Source: Planctomycetota bacterium (GTDB taxonomy: Bacteria; Planctomycetota; Planctomycetia; Pirellulales; Pirellulaceae). Taken from it: a stretch of DNA of 64,000 nucleotides. The stretch spans positions 1 through 64,000 of the forward strand of contig JACNKX010000151.1 in NCBI GenBank assembly GCA_014381825.1, in the 5' to 3' direction. The notes below the pieces were generated by a model that was not told where the DNA came from, did not search any database, and saw only the letters and a program-made list of their open reading frames with translations. The position numbers were made by a program, and so were the translations under genes. Positions 1-8,369 of the stretch are shown here, piece after piece. Each line of letters begins with the position of its first letter. Within the stretch, counting starts at the first letter, position 1.

Positions 1-179
1 TCACGGAGGAACTCACGTAGCCGGATGGAGGAAAGGTCAAGTTCGAGCGAGTCGGCGTACCAATTGTGCAATCGGATATACGTGTGAACCTTCTTCCAAG
101 CCTGCACTAGAATTGCGGCGTCCGAGAGAAGATCAATCGATGGCTGAATGTCATCGTATTTTGATTTCCAATGCGCCAT
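1..179 (-). CDS. N-terminus of a reverse-transcriptase-like protein (cut by window edge)
   Basis: The frame opens with ATG at 179-177 and stays open for 59 codons to the window edge. It begins MAHWKSKYDDIQPSIDLLSD and continues with QAWKKVHTYIRLHNWYAD and LELDLSS. From memory, the pattern 'ID-LL-(x)-AWKK-(x)-YIR-HNWYAD-LELD' is the start of a family of bacterial RNA-directed DNA polymerases of the defence-associated (DRT/UG) kind, whose catalytic palm lies further downstream, here outside the window. The polymerase motifs are therefore not visible and the family call is an inference. A possible promoter lies just upstream (-10 CATAAT). The gene follows a strong terminator, so it is probably transcribed on its own. 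A shorter ORF in another frame (151-336) overlaps the start but has no supporting features. Confidence is high that this is coding, modest for the function. Confidence 0.6.
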   Translation of the reverse strand, partial: MAHWKSKYDDIQPSIDLLSDAAILVQAWKKVHTYIRLHNWYADSLELDLSSIRLREFLR

Positions 180-232
180 GCTTACTCAGCCCCAACTCGT
201 CCGAGATGTTCATCATGCAGTTCTGAACAACG

Positions 233-261
233 ATTATGTCTTGTGGCAGGAGCAGATTGAA
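233..261 (-). promoter_or_regulatory. Possible sigma70-type promoter of the RT-like gene
   Basis: On the minus strand, TTCAAT (261-256) and CATAAT (238-233) are separated by 17 bases. The -10 box matches the consensus at 5 of 6 positions; the -35 box is poor. Transcription would begin near 226, leaving a leader of about 45 bases before the ATG at 179. The site lies after the terminator of the preceding gene, where a new promoter would be expected. Confidence 0.3.
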
Positions 262-318
262 GCACGTACAAGTGTTTGTTTCAGAATTGCGACACCTATT
301 TGGTGCCAAGAAATCAAA

Positions 319-354
319 AACAGCCCCGCCGGGCATCCGCCCGGCGGGGCTGTT
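319..354 (-). terminator. Strong Rho-independent terminator
   Basis: A perfect 16-bp inverted repeat (arms 319-334 and 339-354, loop of 4) is very GC-rich in its core. On the minus strand it is followed by a T-rich stretch (CTGTTTTTGATTTC). It sits 25 bases after the stop codon of the gene at 379-1200 and ends that transcript before the RT-like gene begins. Confidence 0.9.
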
Positions 355-378
355 GATTCTATCAAGTCCTGCTGAATC

Positions 379-1200
379 TCAATCGAGAAACGCCACCGAC
401 TCCATCGCCCTCGACTGGTTTTCGGTATTCATGGCCACACGATGCCAGCCGTGCAAGTAGATCGTGGCGTGGTCAGCGTGGGAAACCTTGCCCCGAACGA
501 ATACAGTCGGGTCACGTTGCATGGCCGTCCAATTCCACTTGGCCGCAGCAGTGTTTCGCTTCAACAACGCCTTGCGTTCCTTCTCGGTCAGACCGTTGGG
601 GTACTGGCCGCAGACATAAACCGTCGTGCCCCCGACCCGGTATAGGGACTCGCACACGTGCGGCTTGCCCCGGCCACGGCGAAGCGGTTCGTGCTGGAGA
701 ACCAGCTTCTCGTTGGCGGGCACACCTGGAGCCGGTAAGAAGAACCATTCTCCCTGACGAACGAAGGTCTCGGTCTTACGGCGGTGACGCTTCTTCCGCT
801 TGCCCTTCTTGCCGCTCTCCAAGTTGCGAACGAGTTCGGGCTTCAGAGCTTCCTTAGCCGTCACGACGCTGCTAACGGGAGCAGCTTCGGGCACACCTGC
901 GACGAACCAATGGCGCTCATCATGTCCGCACAAGAACTTATCTTTGGTGTCGGGCAATCCGGGACGCTCGGCGGGCTGGCGGACCATGAGCAGCAAATGG
1001 CGGTCCCTTGGTTGAACATCTAGGACTTCAACATTGGCGTGGTCCGCCGCCTGGATATCGAAGAATTCGCCACGACGGTCACTGCCGATATCGATCACGA
1101 CGGGACCGGCAGCCTGTCGCCAGCGGTTCTGCACCAGCGGGCGGACCTTGGCTCTGGCTCCTAGCTTGTCGAATTTAGATTGGATTAGAGTAGCGTCCAT
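379..1200 (-). CDS. Hypothetical protein of a planctomycete-type family
   Basis: The product is 273 residues from the ATG at 1200; the frame stays open to a GTG at 1266, which would add 22 residues. Neither start has a clear ribosome site. No signal peptide or membrane segment is visible. The protein is basic, with a Lys/Arg-rich patch (KKGKRKKRHRRK) near the middle. Conserved-looking stretches are MDATLIQSKF, DIGSDRRGEFFDIQ, DVQPRDRHLLLMVRQP, DKFLCGHDERHWF and HGWHRVAMNTENQ. I remember near relatives as uncharacterised proteins scattered through planctomycete genomes, but know no function. The gene lies between the 3' end of tRNA-Pro and an RT-like gene and ends at a strong terminator. Its basic composition fits nucleic-acid binding, which is only a guess. 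Confidence 0.75.
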   Translation of the reverse strand: MDATLIQSKFDKLGARAKVRPLVQNRWRQAAGPVVIDIGSDRRGEFFDIQAADHANVEVLDVQPRDRHLLLMVRQPAERPGLPDTKDKFLCGHDERHWFVAGVPEAAPVSSVVTAKEALKPELVRNLESGKKGKRKKRHRRKTETFVRQGEWFFLPAPGVPANEKLVLQHEPLRRGRGKPHVCESLYRVGGTTVYVCGQYPNGLTEKERKALLKRNTAAAKWNWTAMQRDPTVFVRGKVSHADHATIYLHGWHRVAMNTENQSRAMESVAFLD

Positions 1201-1359
1201 GCGGAGATGGACACCGAGGAGACGGCGAGGTTCGGAAACGGTGGTCGTGACGCCTACGATCCGCACCCGACTTGAACCAACGGTTTACAAAACGCCGAGT
1301 TTACAGAATCGCCAAAAGAAGAAGCCTCGCAAGTCACAGACCTACAAGGCTTTAAGAAG

Positions 1360-1433
1360 TCGGGGCGACTGGATTTGAACCAGCGACCTCTGCGTCCCGA
1401 ACGCAGCGCTCTACCAGGCTGAGCCACGCCCCG
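1360..1433 (-). tRNA. tRNA-Pro (anticodon CGG)
   Basis: The minus strand folds as a full cloverleaf. The acceptor arm is CGGGGCG (1433-1427) paired with CGCCCCG (1367-1361), with discriminator A at 1360. The D arm contains GCTCAGCCTGGTAGAGC, the anticodon stem is CTGCG/CGCAG around the loop TTCGGGA, and the T arm carries GGTTCAAATCC. The anticodon CGG reads the proline codon CCG. CCA is not encoded. The side downstream of the tRNA 3' end holds the hypothetical gene and the RT-like gene, the usual side for an inserted element. Confidence 0.95.
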
Positions 1434-1455
1434 AGGATGATTGATTGGGTAGTCA

Positions 1456-1483
1456 ATTCTACCAACAGGAACCTTCGATGCAA
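1456..1483 (-). promoter_or_regulatory. Possible promoter of tRNA-Pro
   Basis: On the minus strand TTGCAT (1483-1478) and TAGAAT (1461-1456) are separated by 16 bases, placing a start about 15 bases before the mature tRNA 5' end. The -10 box is good and the -35 box partial. Confidence 0.4.
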
Positions 1484-1626
1484 TGCAGTGGAGAGTGCCT
1501 GACTGGGAATCGGGTTCCTCGAAACCTTGCTCGTCGGTTGTGGCTTGACTTGTCGCTGCATAACGAAAGACTATGATCTCGGCGAGATGATAGAGGTTTC
1601 TGCGTTTGTTCTTCGAGAGTTTTGTA

Positions 1627-4329
1627 ATGCGAATTCGTCAGCTCGTTGTGCCAACATTACTTTACGTTGGTTGTCTATCCATTTGGCTCATGCCAACACT
1701 TGGGCACTGCCAACGCCAGCTTGCCGCGATTCCTGGTACGCCATTCGGAGTTGGGAGTGTCGTTGTCCCGATCACTGCTGATGACGAAACCGACCTATTT
1801 TCGGCGAATGGCTTTGCGATTGAAGAGGCGGAAGGGCGAGTATTCTACCCCGCATTCTCAAACACCTTTCGTAGAGGTCTGGTTGGCGCAGACGTTGGCG
1901 ATGAGCTGACGGTTTCTTTTTTGTTCACCGGCGATGCGCCGCTTCGAGTGACCGTTTATGCGCCGGAACCGCGGTCCATTGAATTGCGGCCAGTTCCGCA
2001 GGTACCTCGGTTGTTCAACCGTGAATTGACGCAGTGGTGGCGAAGCTACAACTTAACGGCGCGTCAGCTGGCAAGTGAGAACGACTTTCCTCCTCTCGTC
2101 CACACTTACCTAACGTCGATGCTTGCCAATCGGCTTGGTTTACAGCCTCCGCTCCTGACTCGATTGCAAGAGAGCAAGCAACCCACTGAGTTGCAACAAA
2201 CGCTTGAGTTGCTAGCCGGTACGGAGAACGTGCGGGCGAGTCTGATGCGCGAGACGATGCAAGTGTCGCGACGGTCGCAGCCGGCGGAGTATCCAGTTCC
2301 GGGAGATGTGTTCTGGACGCCCGAGGTGTTGCCCGCGATTGGCGAAGTACCAGACGTCGAGCCGATCGCGATGCGAGTTCCAGAAGAATGCTTCTACATC
2401 CGCTTTGGTAGCTTTGATAATTATCTTTGGCTAAGCAAGTTGATGCGAGAGTATGGCGGCGACATCGGGCGAATGGTAACACTGCATGGCCACGACGCTG
2501 GGTTGAACGCGAAGACTCAGCGGCAACTTGCGTTGCACGATTCGGCCTTGTCTGAGCTGCTCGGCGGTACGGTGATCGCGGACGTTGCATTAATCGGTCG
2601 AGACCTATATATGCAGGATGGTGCGGCGATGGGCATGTTGTTTCATGCCAAGAGTAGCCTCGCCGTCGCGACCGACTTTCGACAAAAGCGTGCGACCGCG
2701 TTTGCTGCCAACGAAGACCGAGGCGCGACGCTAGAAACGATTGATATCAATGGCAACAAAGCCTCGTTTCTTTCAACTCCAGACAACTACTTACGTTCGT
2801 ACTACGCAGCAAGCGGAGACTTTCATCTTGTAACAACATCTCGCGAGATTGCTCGACGATTCTTGGAGATTTCTGGTGGTGGTGCTTCGTTAGGCGACTC
2901 GCCAGGATTTCAACACGCGCGACAGGTCATGCCGACCGGTCGTGACGATACGATCTTCGCATACTTCTCGGCTCCGTTCTTTCGCGGCTTGGTCAGTCCG
3001 CAGTATCAAATCGAATTGTCGCGGCGGCTTCGGGCAACCACGAATCTGCAACTCGTCAAGCTTGCGAAGTTCACGGCGACGGCTGAAGGGAGACCGGCGG
3101 ATACGATCGATCAGCTGATCGAAGCTGCGATATTGCCGCCAGGATTCGGTCGCAACGCGGACGGCAGCGGACCTATTCTTGAACGAGATCGCGTGATCGA
3201 TTCGCTCCGTGGCGAACAGGGAACTTTCACGCCAATCCCGGACGTCGAATTGCGCGGCGTTACCCAGAGCGAATCGGAACACTACTCGGAAAGAGCCGTT
3301 TACTACCAAGAACACTGGCGGCAGATGGATCCGTTGATGGTGGGAGTTAAACGTTATGCCGTGGGAGATACGAATATCGAACGTCTCGTGATCGACGCGA
3401 ACATCTCGCCACTCGCGGAAGAGAAATACGGTTGGTTGATGGGGATGATTGGGCCGCCAACCGACATCCGGATCGTGACTCCGCCCGATGAACTGATCTC
3501 GATGCAGGCTTCGTTGCAAGGCGGGTCTTTCGCCCCGAGCGTCGTCCCACATCATCTGTTCCTTGGTGTGAAAGACGCTCTGCCTAATACGAATCTGCAG
3601 CCAACGGGACTCCTTGAGACGCTTCGTATGATGCGTGAAACGCCTGGATATCTTGGCGCTTGGCCGCAGTTAGGGTTCCTCGATCGGTTGCCTTTTGGCC
3701 TGGGTGGCGGCGAACCAGATCCGTATGGCTTCTCTCGTATGCTGTTCGGTCTTACGCGATGGCAAGCTGATGGGTTCTCTGTTTTGTCGTTCCATCGCGA
3801 CGTGCTTGATCAAACGATTCCAGAACTGCACGTGGAACCAACGGACAATCCGGCCCAGATTCGTGTTCACGTTGGTGACGTTTCCCGGTCGCACCTTTCG
3901 CGCTGGCTCAGCTTCCTGAGCTACGAGCGTGCTACCCAGTCATCGGTCGGCAACGCAAAGCTCTTGAATGCGATGACTCAGCAGTTGAGCGTTCCCCGAG
4001 CTGAAGCACTTCGAACAGCCGAGGACTTGCTGAACACAACGCTCGTTTGCTCGCTCGATGGAAAGTACGAGTTGGTCAATCGCGGGGAGGAAATGGCGTC
4101 GTGGCGTTCTAGTAAGTGGCCGGTTGCTGGCCAGCCGCTTCCCGATGATTACAAGGCTCCAGTGCTAGATTGGTTTAGGGGCCTCAATCTCGATCTTACC
4201 AAGTACGGTGACCGCATGGTCATGCACGCAGAACTCGACATGCAACGCGCACCAGAAGAAAAGAACAGGCTCGAACTTCCGCTGTTTAATCTGTTCGGTG
4301 GGAATCTGGCTAACGACGACAAGGAGTGA
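1627..4329 (+). CDS. Large secreted protein of unknown function
   Basis: The product is 900 residues. The ATG at 1627 is chosen over an upstream in-frame TTG (1606) because it starts a typical signal peptide (MRIRQLVVPTLLYVG, then a hydrophobic run ending near GHCQ) and has GAGAG 7 bases upstream. After the signal, a beta-rich N-terminal part (FGVGSVVVPI, VTVYAPEPRSIEL) resembles planctomycete secreted proteins in style. No catalytic motif, cysteine pattern or further membrane segment stands out. The middle (FYIRFGSFDNYLWLSKLM, FHLVTTSREIARRFLEIS) looks like a soluble alpha/beta domain. I do not recognise a family. It stands alone on the plus strand and is convergent with nadE, the two stops being about 5 bases apart, so no operon context helps. 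Confidence 0.85.
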   Translation: MRIRQLVVPTLLYVGCLSIWLMPTLGHCQRQLAAIPGTPFGVGSVVVPITADDETDLFSANGFAIEEAEGRVFYPAFSNTFRRGLVGADVGDELTVSFLFTGDAPLRVTVYAPEPRSIELRPVPQVPRLFNRELTQWWRSYNLTARQLASENDFPPLVHTYLTSMLANRLGLQPPLLTRLQESKQPTELQQTLELLAGTENVRASLMRETMQVSRRSQPAEYPVPGDVFWTPEVLPAIGEVPDVEPIAMRVPEECFYIRFGSFDNYLWLSKLMREYGGDIGRMVTLHGHDAGLNAKTQRQLALHDSALSELLGGTVIADVALIGRDLYMQDGAAMGMLFHAKSSLAVATDFRQKRATAFAANEDRGATLETIDINGNKASFLSTPDNYLRSYYAASGDFHLVTTSREIARRFLEISGGGASLGDSPGFQHARQVMPTGRDDTIFAYFSAPFFRGLVSPQYQIELSRRLRATTNLQLVKLAKFTATAEGRPADTIDQLIEAAILPPGFGRNADGSGPILERDRVIDSLRGEQGTFTPIPDVELRGVTQSESEHYSERAVYYQEHWRQMDPLMVGVKRYAVGDTNIERLVIDANISPLAEEKYGWLMGMIGPPTDIRIVTPPDELISMQASLQGGSFAPSVVPHHLFLGVKDALPNTNLQPTGLLETLRMMRETPGYLGAWPQLGFLDRLPFGLGGGEPDPYGFSRMLFGLTRWQADGFSVLSFHRDVLDQTIPELHVEPTDNPAQIRVHVGDVSRSHLSRWLSFLSYERATQSSVGNAKLLNAMTQQLSVPRAEALRTAEDLLNTTLVCSLDGKYELVNRGEEMASWRSSKWPVAGQPLPDDYKAPVLDWFRGLNLDLTKYGDRMVMHAELDMQRAPEEKNRLELPLFNLFGGNLANDDKE

Positions 4330-4333
4330 TCAA

Positions 4334-6319
4334 TCAGGTCTCAGTGATTTGCGACCTTAACTCGCGCAGCTCTCGCTCGAATCCGCCAGACAGAATGGGG
4401 AAACGACACCAGGTTTTAGGATCCAAGTTCTCGTCGTCCAAATGGAACGATGGCGCGTATCGTTCACGCTTCCATTGGTTTCGACTCCAGAGCCGAAAGA
4501 ACCGTTCGAGCCAAGCCAACAATTGCTCATCAGATTCGTCGACGCGTGTCGTCTTGAGCGTTTGATAAACTTCTCGTGGGCCAAGTTTGTCACGAATCGC
4601 GGCGCGTTCGATCTCGTCCAATACATCGTACGGCATTAAGTCTTCTTCGTCCGTCTGTTTGGCGCCTGGGGGTCGCAACTCGGCAGTCGGTTGCTGTGCG
4701 TTGACGGCGGCTAGAGCAGGCATCGGGCCGACTTCGGCAAGACCATGCGACTCCATCCAGCGTAACCATTGTCGCAGGAAGGCTTTATCGATCCCAGCGA
4801 TTGGCGAAAGGCCGCCGCAAGTATCACCGTCCATGGTCGCGTAGCCGACAGCCGCTTCGCTTCGATTGCTTGTCGACAATAGCAAGGCACCCCGCAGGTT
4901 GGCCAGCAACCAAACACCCGGCGCGCGTGCGCGAGCCTGAATGTTTTGCAAGGCAATATCATCGTCTTGCCATGTAAGCTCGCGATCTAGAGACTTTGAG
5001 ACCATCCCAATGTAGCCTTGCACTGAGTCGTCGACGTCGAACTCAAGGAACTGGGCGGCGATTGATTGCGCGACCGAGTTGGCTGCATCGCGAGTCGTCG
5101 AAGAGCTGTTTCTCGTCGCTTGATATACGGTCGTCAGAACTTGAGTGACAAGTTCGCGTGCGGTGACTGCATCCGTGCACTCAGAGATATATCGCAATCG
5201 ATCCTTGACTCCATCCATGCCAAGTTCGGCGGCGGCCAGCTCGATCGATAGCGCGGACAGCGCGGACACGGCCGCCGAATCGGCACCGCCACTCAGTGAC
5301 ACGATGAATCCTCTTGAGCGACTCTTTCGCAAGTAATCGAACAAGCCAAGAGCAACAGCACGAGCGAACTCCTCTTCCTTTAAATGCTCGTTGTGCTCCC
5401 ATGCAGCGGGGTGTGCAGAAGCTGGTTTAGGCGAGCACTCGGGGAATGGAAACGGAGCGACGATCACGTTCCGATCGTCAAGATTCGGCTTAAAGCTGTC
5501 ATCGCGAGCGCGGCTCATCCGCGCGGCTTCAACATCAACCGTTACGGCAGTCACATGTGCGTCTTCGAAGGTCAATCGCGGGCCTTGAGCGAGCATGCGA
5601 CCTTCGCTGGCAATCATCGCACCGCCGTCGTAGATCGCACGGCCTGCTTCATTGCCGACCAGATTCGAATAAAGATAGACGACGCCAAACGCCCGTGATC
5701 CCTCGAGAACGAATCGCTCGCGAATTCGATGCTTCGCAAAGGCGAAGTGGCTCGCGCTCGGGTTCAATATCATGTCGACACCGCGCTGCACCAGTTCGTT
5801 GCCCGCGCGATCCGCCACCCAAGCGTCTTCACAGATCTCGAAACCGATAACGACTCCGCCGCAATCGAACACGAGATCGCCGAAGGGATATTCGGTCCCA
5901 TCGACCTCGATTTCGACGCGAGCATCCTGTGGCCAACGCTTGAACCAGCGCGGCTCGTAATGGATTCCCGCCCCCGCCAAGTGCCGTTTGCCAACGAAGC
6001 CGGCAATCTTTCCGTCAACGATCAGACACGCGGCATTGTAAAGGCCACCGCGACTGATTACCGGGAGTCCAACCGAAACGATCATCCCACGAGTCGACGG
6101 CACGATCTCGGCCAACACCTCTTTTGAAAGCCGAAGGACGTCACCGGAAAAGAACGCGTCTTCGCAGCCGTAGCCCGTGATGCAAAGCTCGGGTAAACAA
6201 AGGACGGACACATCTTGGTCCCGCGCCAGTTTGATCGCTGCCAATATGCGATCCCTGTTTCCATCCCAATCGAGGGGAGTTTGGTTGAGCACGCCCGAGG
6301 CGACTTTGAGCAGCTTCAT
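4334..6319 (-). CDS. nadE: Glutamine-dependent NAD+ synthetase
   Basis: The product is 661 residues, the length of the two-domain glutamine-hydrolysing type. Residues 1 to about 290 are a nitrilase-fold amidase: the glutamate lies in CLPELCITGYGCED, the lysine in VGKRHLAG, and the nucleophilic cysteine in GFEICEDAWV. From about residue 330 comes the ammonia-using synthetase with the ATP-binding loop SLSGGADSAAVSAL. Later motifs include STSNRSEAAVGYATMDGD. The enzyme makes NAD from deamido-NAD, ATP and glutamine in the cytoplasm. The gene follows a methyltransferase on the same strand after 79 bases and is convergent with the secreted protein to its left. Confidence 0.97.
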   Translation of the reverse strand: MKLLKVASGVLNQTPLDWDGNRDRILAAIKLARDQDVSVLCLPELCITGYGCEDAFFSGDVLRLSKEVLAEIVPSTRGMIVSVGLPVISRGGLYNAACLIVDGKIAGFVGKRHLAGAGIHYEPRWFKRWPQDARVEIEVDGTEYPFGDLVFDCGGVVIGFEICEDAWVADRAGNELVQRGVDMILNPSASHFAFAKHRIRERFVLEGSRAFGVVYLYSNLVGNEAGRAIYDGGAMIASEGRMLAQGPRLTFEDAHVTAVTVDVEAARMSRARDDSFKPNLDDRNVIVAPFPFPECSPKPASAHPAAWEHNEHLKEEEFARAVALGLFDYLRKSRSRGFIVSLSGGADSAAVSALSALSIELAAAELGMDGVKDRLRYISECTDAVTARELVTQVLTTVYQATRNSSSTTRDAANSVAQSIAAQFLEFDVDDSVQGYIGMVSKSLDRELTWQDDDIALQNIQARARAPGVWLLANLRGALLLSTSNRSEAAVGYATMDGDTCGGLSPIAGIDKAFLRQWLRWMESHGLAEVGPMPALAAVNAQQPTAELRPPGAKQTDEEDLMPYDVLDEIERAAIRDKLGPREVYQTLKTTRVDESDEQLLAWLERFFRLWSRNQWKRERYAPSFHLDDENLDPKTWCRFPILSGGFERELRELRSQITET

Positions 6320-6398
6320 CTCGGAATTCTCTCAAACGATCGGCGAATGGTAGTGACGACCGCACCTCTGACTAGCAATTGGCCTCACCATTCTCATC

Positions 6399-6983
6399 CT
6401 ATCCGTTGGAATCGACCCCACCTACCGCCCTCGCGACGAGAACTGCTTCATGCCGCCCCTCGGCAAGCCAGCCTTCTTCGTAGCGGACGACCTCTAAATC
6501 CGTTGCAAGCTTGGGTAACTCACCGTCTTCAAGTAGATATCGAGACGGCGGTTTATCGTGACGCTCCAAATTCGATCGTGTTGGATGAATGCAGACCAGA
6601 GTGCCGCCGTTCGCTAAGACAGCGGGAAATGTGGTGAATAATGGCCGCAGCAGAAAATGCACTGAAACAATCAGATCCCAAGGGCCTGCCGGAAATGGTT
6701 CAGTTTCGAAGTCAACTCGCTGCGTTTCGATCGAGACGCCAAATTCAACCGCGCGGGCCTCGACGAGTTTTAGAGCGACATCCGACACATCGGCAACGGA
6801 AACATCGAGTCCCCGATTCGCCAGCCAGATCGCATTTCTGCCGGCACCTCCCGCTAGATCGATCGTGCGACCGGAACTCGGCAACAGCGGGGCGAGATTC
6901 GTGAGCAAGCTAGATGGATCGTACGAAGCATGCGTACCGAGACAGTACTTTTCGTTCCACCGAAGTCGGTCGTCTTCGGACAT
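6399..6983 (-). CDS. Class I SAM-dependent methyltransferase
   Basis: The product is 194 residues. Motif I is TIDLAGGAGRNAIWLANRG (near residues 40-58), followed by the acidic residue of strand 2 in VSVADVSDVAL and motif IV-like PWDLIVSVHFLLRPL. The length and N-terminus (RWNEKYCLG) match the small TehB-like or tellurite-resistance-type methyltransferases, which are often misnamed. The substrate cannot be told. It starts 16 bases after the NHL-repeat gene on the same strand, so the two are probably co-transcribed. Confidence 0.88.
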   Translation of the reverse strand: MSEDDRLRWNEKYCLGTHASYDPSSLLTNLAPLLPSSGRTIDLAGGAGRNAIWLANRGLDVSVADVSDVALKLVEARAVEFGVSIETQRVDFETEPFPAGPWDLIVSVHFLLRPLFTTFPAVLANGGTLVCIHPTRSNLERHDKPPSRYLLEDGELPKLATDLEVVRYEEGWLAEGRHEAVLVARAVGGVDSNG

Positions 6984-6999
6984 TTGAACGAACGCCTCC

Positions 7000-7869
7000 C
7001 TACGGTGCCGCCTTCGCCGGTCCGGCGGCTTTCAGAGAAGTCGTCTTCACGTTGCCTTCCGGGTCAATCTCGAAAACGGCGACGGCTCGCGGATCGACGA
7101 CGTAGATCGTGTTGCCCTGAATCGCCATTCCCACGGGATTCACAAGCGGCTCACCTTGAACCCACGCTTCTGGTTTTCCGCCTCGCTTGATCTTCCAGAT
7201 CGTTTTCGCATAACCATCACATACATAGGCCGTCAACTCACCGTCAACGACTACCGTGTGGGGAAACTCAAACGCCCGTTCTGCGACGATCGTCTCCGAT
7301 TTGCCATCGGGCGATATGCGATACAACTGATCGTTCGTCGTCGAGACGACCCACAAGTGATCTTCCTTGTCAACAAACAAACCGCGACATCCGGAGATCT
7401 CAGCGACCTCTTCGGGCTTGCCACCCGCCTTTGGCACTTTCACGACGCGTTGAATCTCGAGATCCGAGACGAACAGATCGCCCGCCTTGTTAACGGCGAT
7501 GTCCATGGCGATGCCGATGCCGCCGTCGGTCAGCGGAACAGGCTTGCCTTCGTCATCGAATCGGTAAACCTCGCGCGTTGAACTATCGCCAGCGAGGAGC
7601 TTGCCATCTGAATCAAACTCGACGCAGCGAATGGCGTTGAGCGGCGTTCGAAACGTTCTCGATCCGGTAAAGTAGTTCGTCAGTTCTCCGTCTTTCAGCT
7701 TCCATACGCCAGGAAGATTGCGATCGGCTAGCATGATCGTAGAATCGGCGACCGCAACGGAGAGGGGATACCTGCCTCGCTCATCGCCGTTGGTTGCTAC
7801 CGGCAAGCTGAGAATTGCGATGGCCAAACTGACCACTTTGGTCAGGCTCAAACTGGAAGATGATTTCAT
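7000..7869 (-). CDS. Secreted NHL/SMP-30-like beta-propeller protein
   Basis: The product is 289 residues from the ATG at 7869; an upstream in-frame start at 7944 would put 25 polar residues before the signal peptide and is rejected. The signal peptide is MKSSSSLSLTKVVSLAIAIL, cut near ATNGDE. The rest shows repeated blades of the NHL/SMP-30 kind: IRCVEFDSDGKLLAGDS, MDIAVNKAGDLFVSDL, RGLFVDKEDHLWVVSTT, PHTVVVDGELTAYVCDGY, PVGMAIQGNTIYVVDPR. Such propellers bind ligands or act as lactonases; no lactonase residues can be assigned, so the role is open. Downstream are the methyltransferase and nadE. Confidence 0.85.
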   Translation of the reverse strand: MKSSSSLSLTKVVSLAIAILSLPVATNGDERGRYPLSVAVADSTIMLADRNLPGVWKLKDGELTNYFTGSRTFRTPLNAIRCVEFDSDGKLLAGDSSTREVYRFDDEGKPVPLTDGGIGIAMDIAVNKAGDLFVSDLEIQRVVKVPKAGGKPEEVAEISGCRGLFVDKEDHLWVVSTTNDQLYRISPDGKSETIVAERAFEFPHTVVVDGELTAYVCDGYAKTIWKIKRGGKPEAWVQGEPLVNPVGMAIQGNTIYVVDPRAVAVFEIDPEGNVKTTSLKAAGPAKAAP

Positions 7870-8078
7870 CGGATTTTCCAAAGAGTCGTCAAGAGAGTAC
7901 GAATAGTCACAGCAATCGTCGCCTTTCGCTCCGCCAAAAGACATTGTGTTCGCAAAGCCAACGACGCCTCTAGTCTATCACGCCACGACCGGAAGCTGGG
8001 AGCCCCGACGTGAAATTGAGATAGATAATCACATGTCATTCTACTTGCAAACTGAGCAACCTTTGCGAGAATCATGCC

Positions 8079-8369
8079 ATGCTAATCCCGCGGTTCTCGC
8101 TTCGACAATTGCTGGCCATCACGACGGTCAGCTCACTCTTCTGCTATATCATCGCGATGGCAACTCGCGGCCATCAGTGGGCGATCGCAATAACACTGGC
8201 AATATCTAGCCTCTTGCTGACGCTCGTCATTCACGCGATCATTTTCTCGGTGGCGTGGCTGTTGACGCTGTTTGGCGGTTCGTTCTCGAAGCAGCGCGTC
8301 GCAGTTTCGCCCTTCGCCAACGCGACGCCTCCACCACAGTTGGTGACGCCACCGGAGGATAACGAGTGA
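8079..8369 (+). CDS. Small membrane protein
   Basis: The product is 96 residues with two hydrophobic helices (about 8-28 and 34-62) and a Pro-rich C-terminal tail (FANATPPPQLVTPPEDNE). The opening FSLRQLLAITTVSSLF is a motif I remember from many short planctomycete membrane proteins; no function is known. Its stop codon overlaps the start of the next gene (TGATG), which points to translational coupling and a role with the ABC-exporter genes that follow. Confidence 0.8.
   Translation: MLIPRFSLRQLLAITTVSSLFCYIIAMATRGHQWAIAITLAISSLLLTLVIHAIIFSVAWLLTLFGGSFSKQRVAVSPFANATPPPQLVTPPEDNE

Noticed and set aside
151-336. 61-codon minus-strand ORF at the left edge
   Set aside because: It overlaps the terminator and the RT-like start, in another frame, and has no family features; the frame beginning at 179 has clear conserved-looking residues instead.
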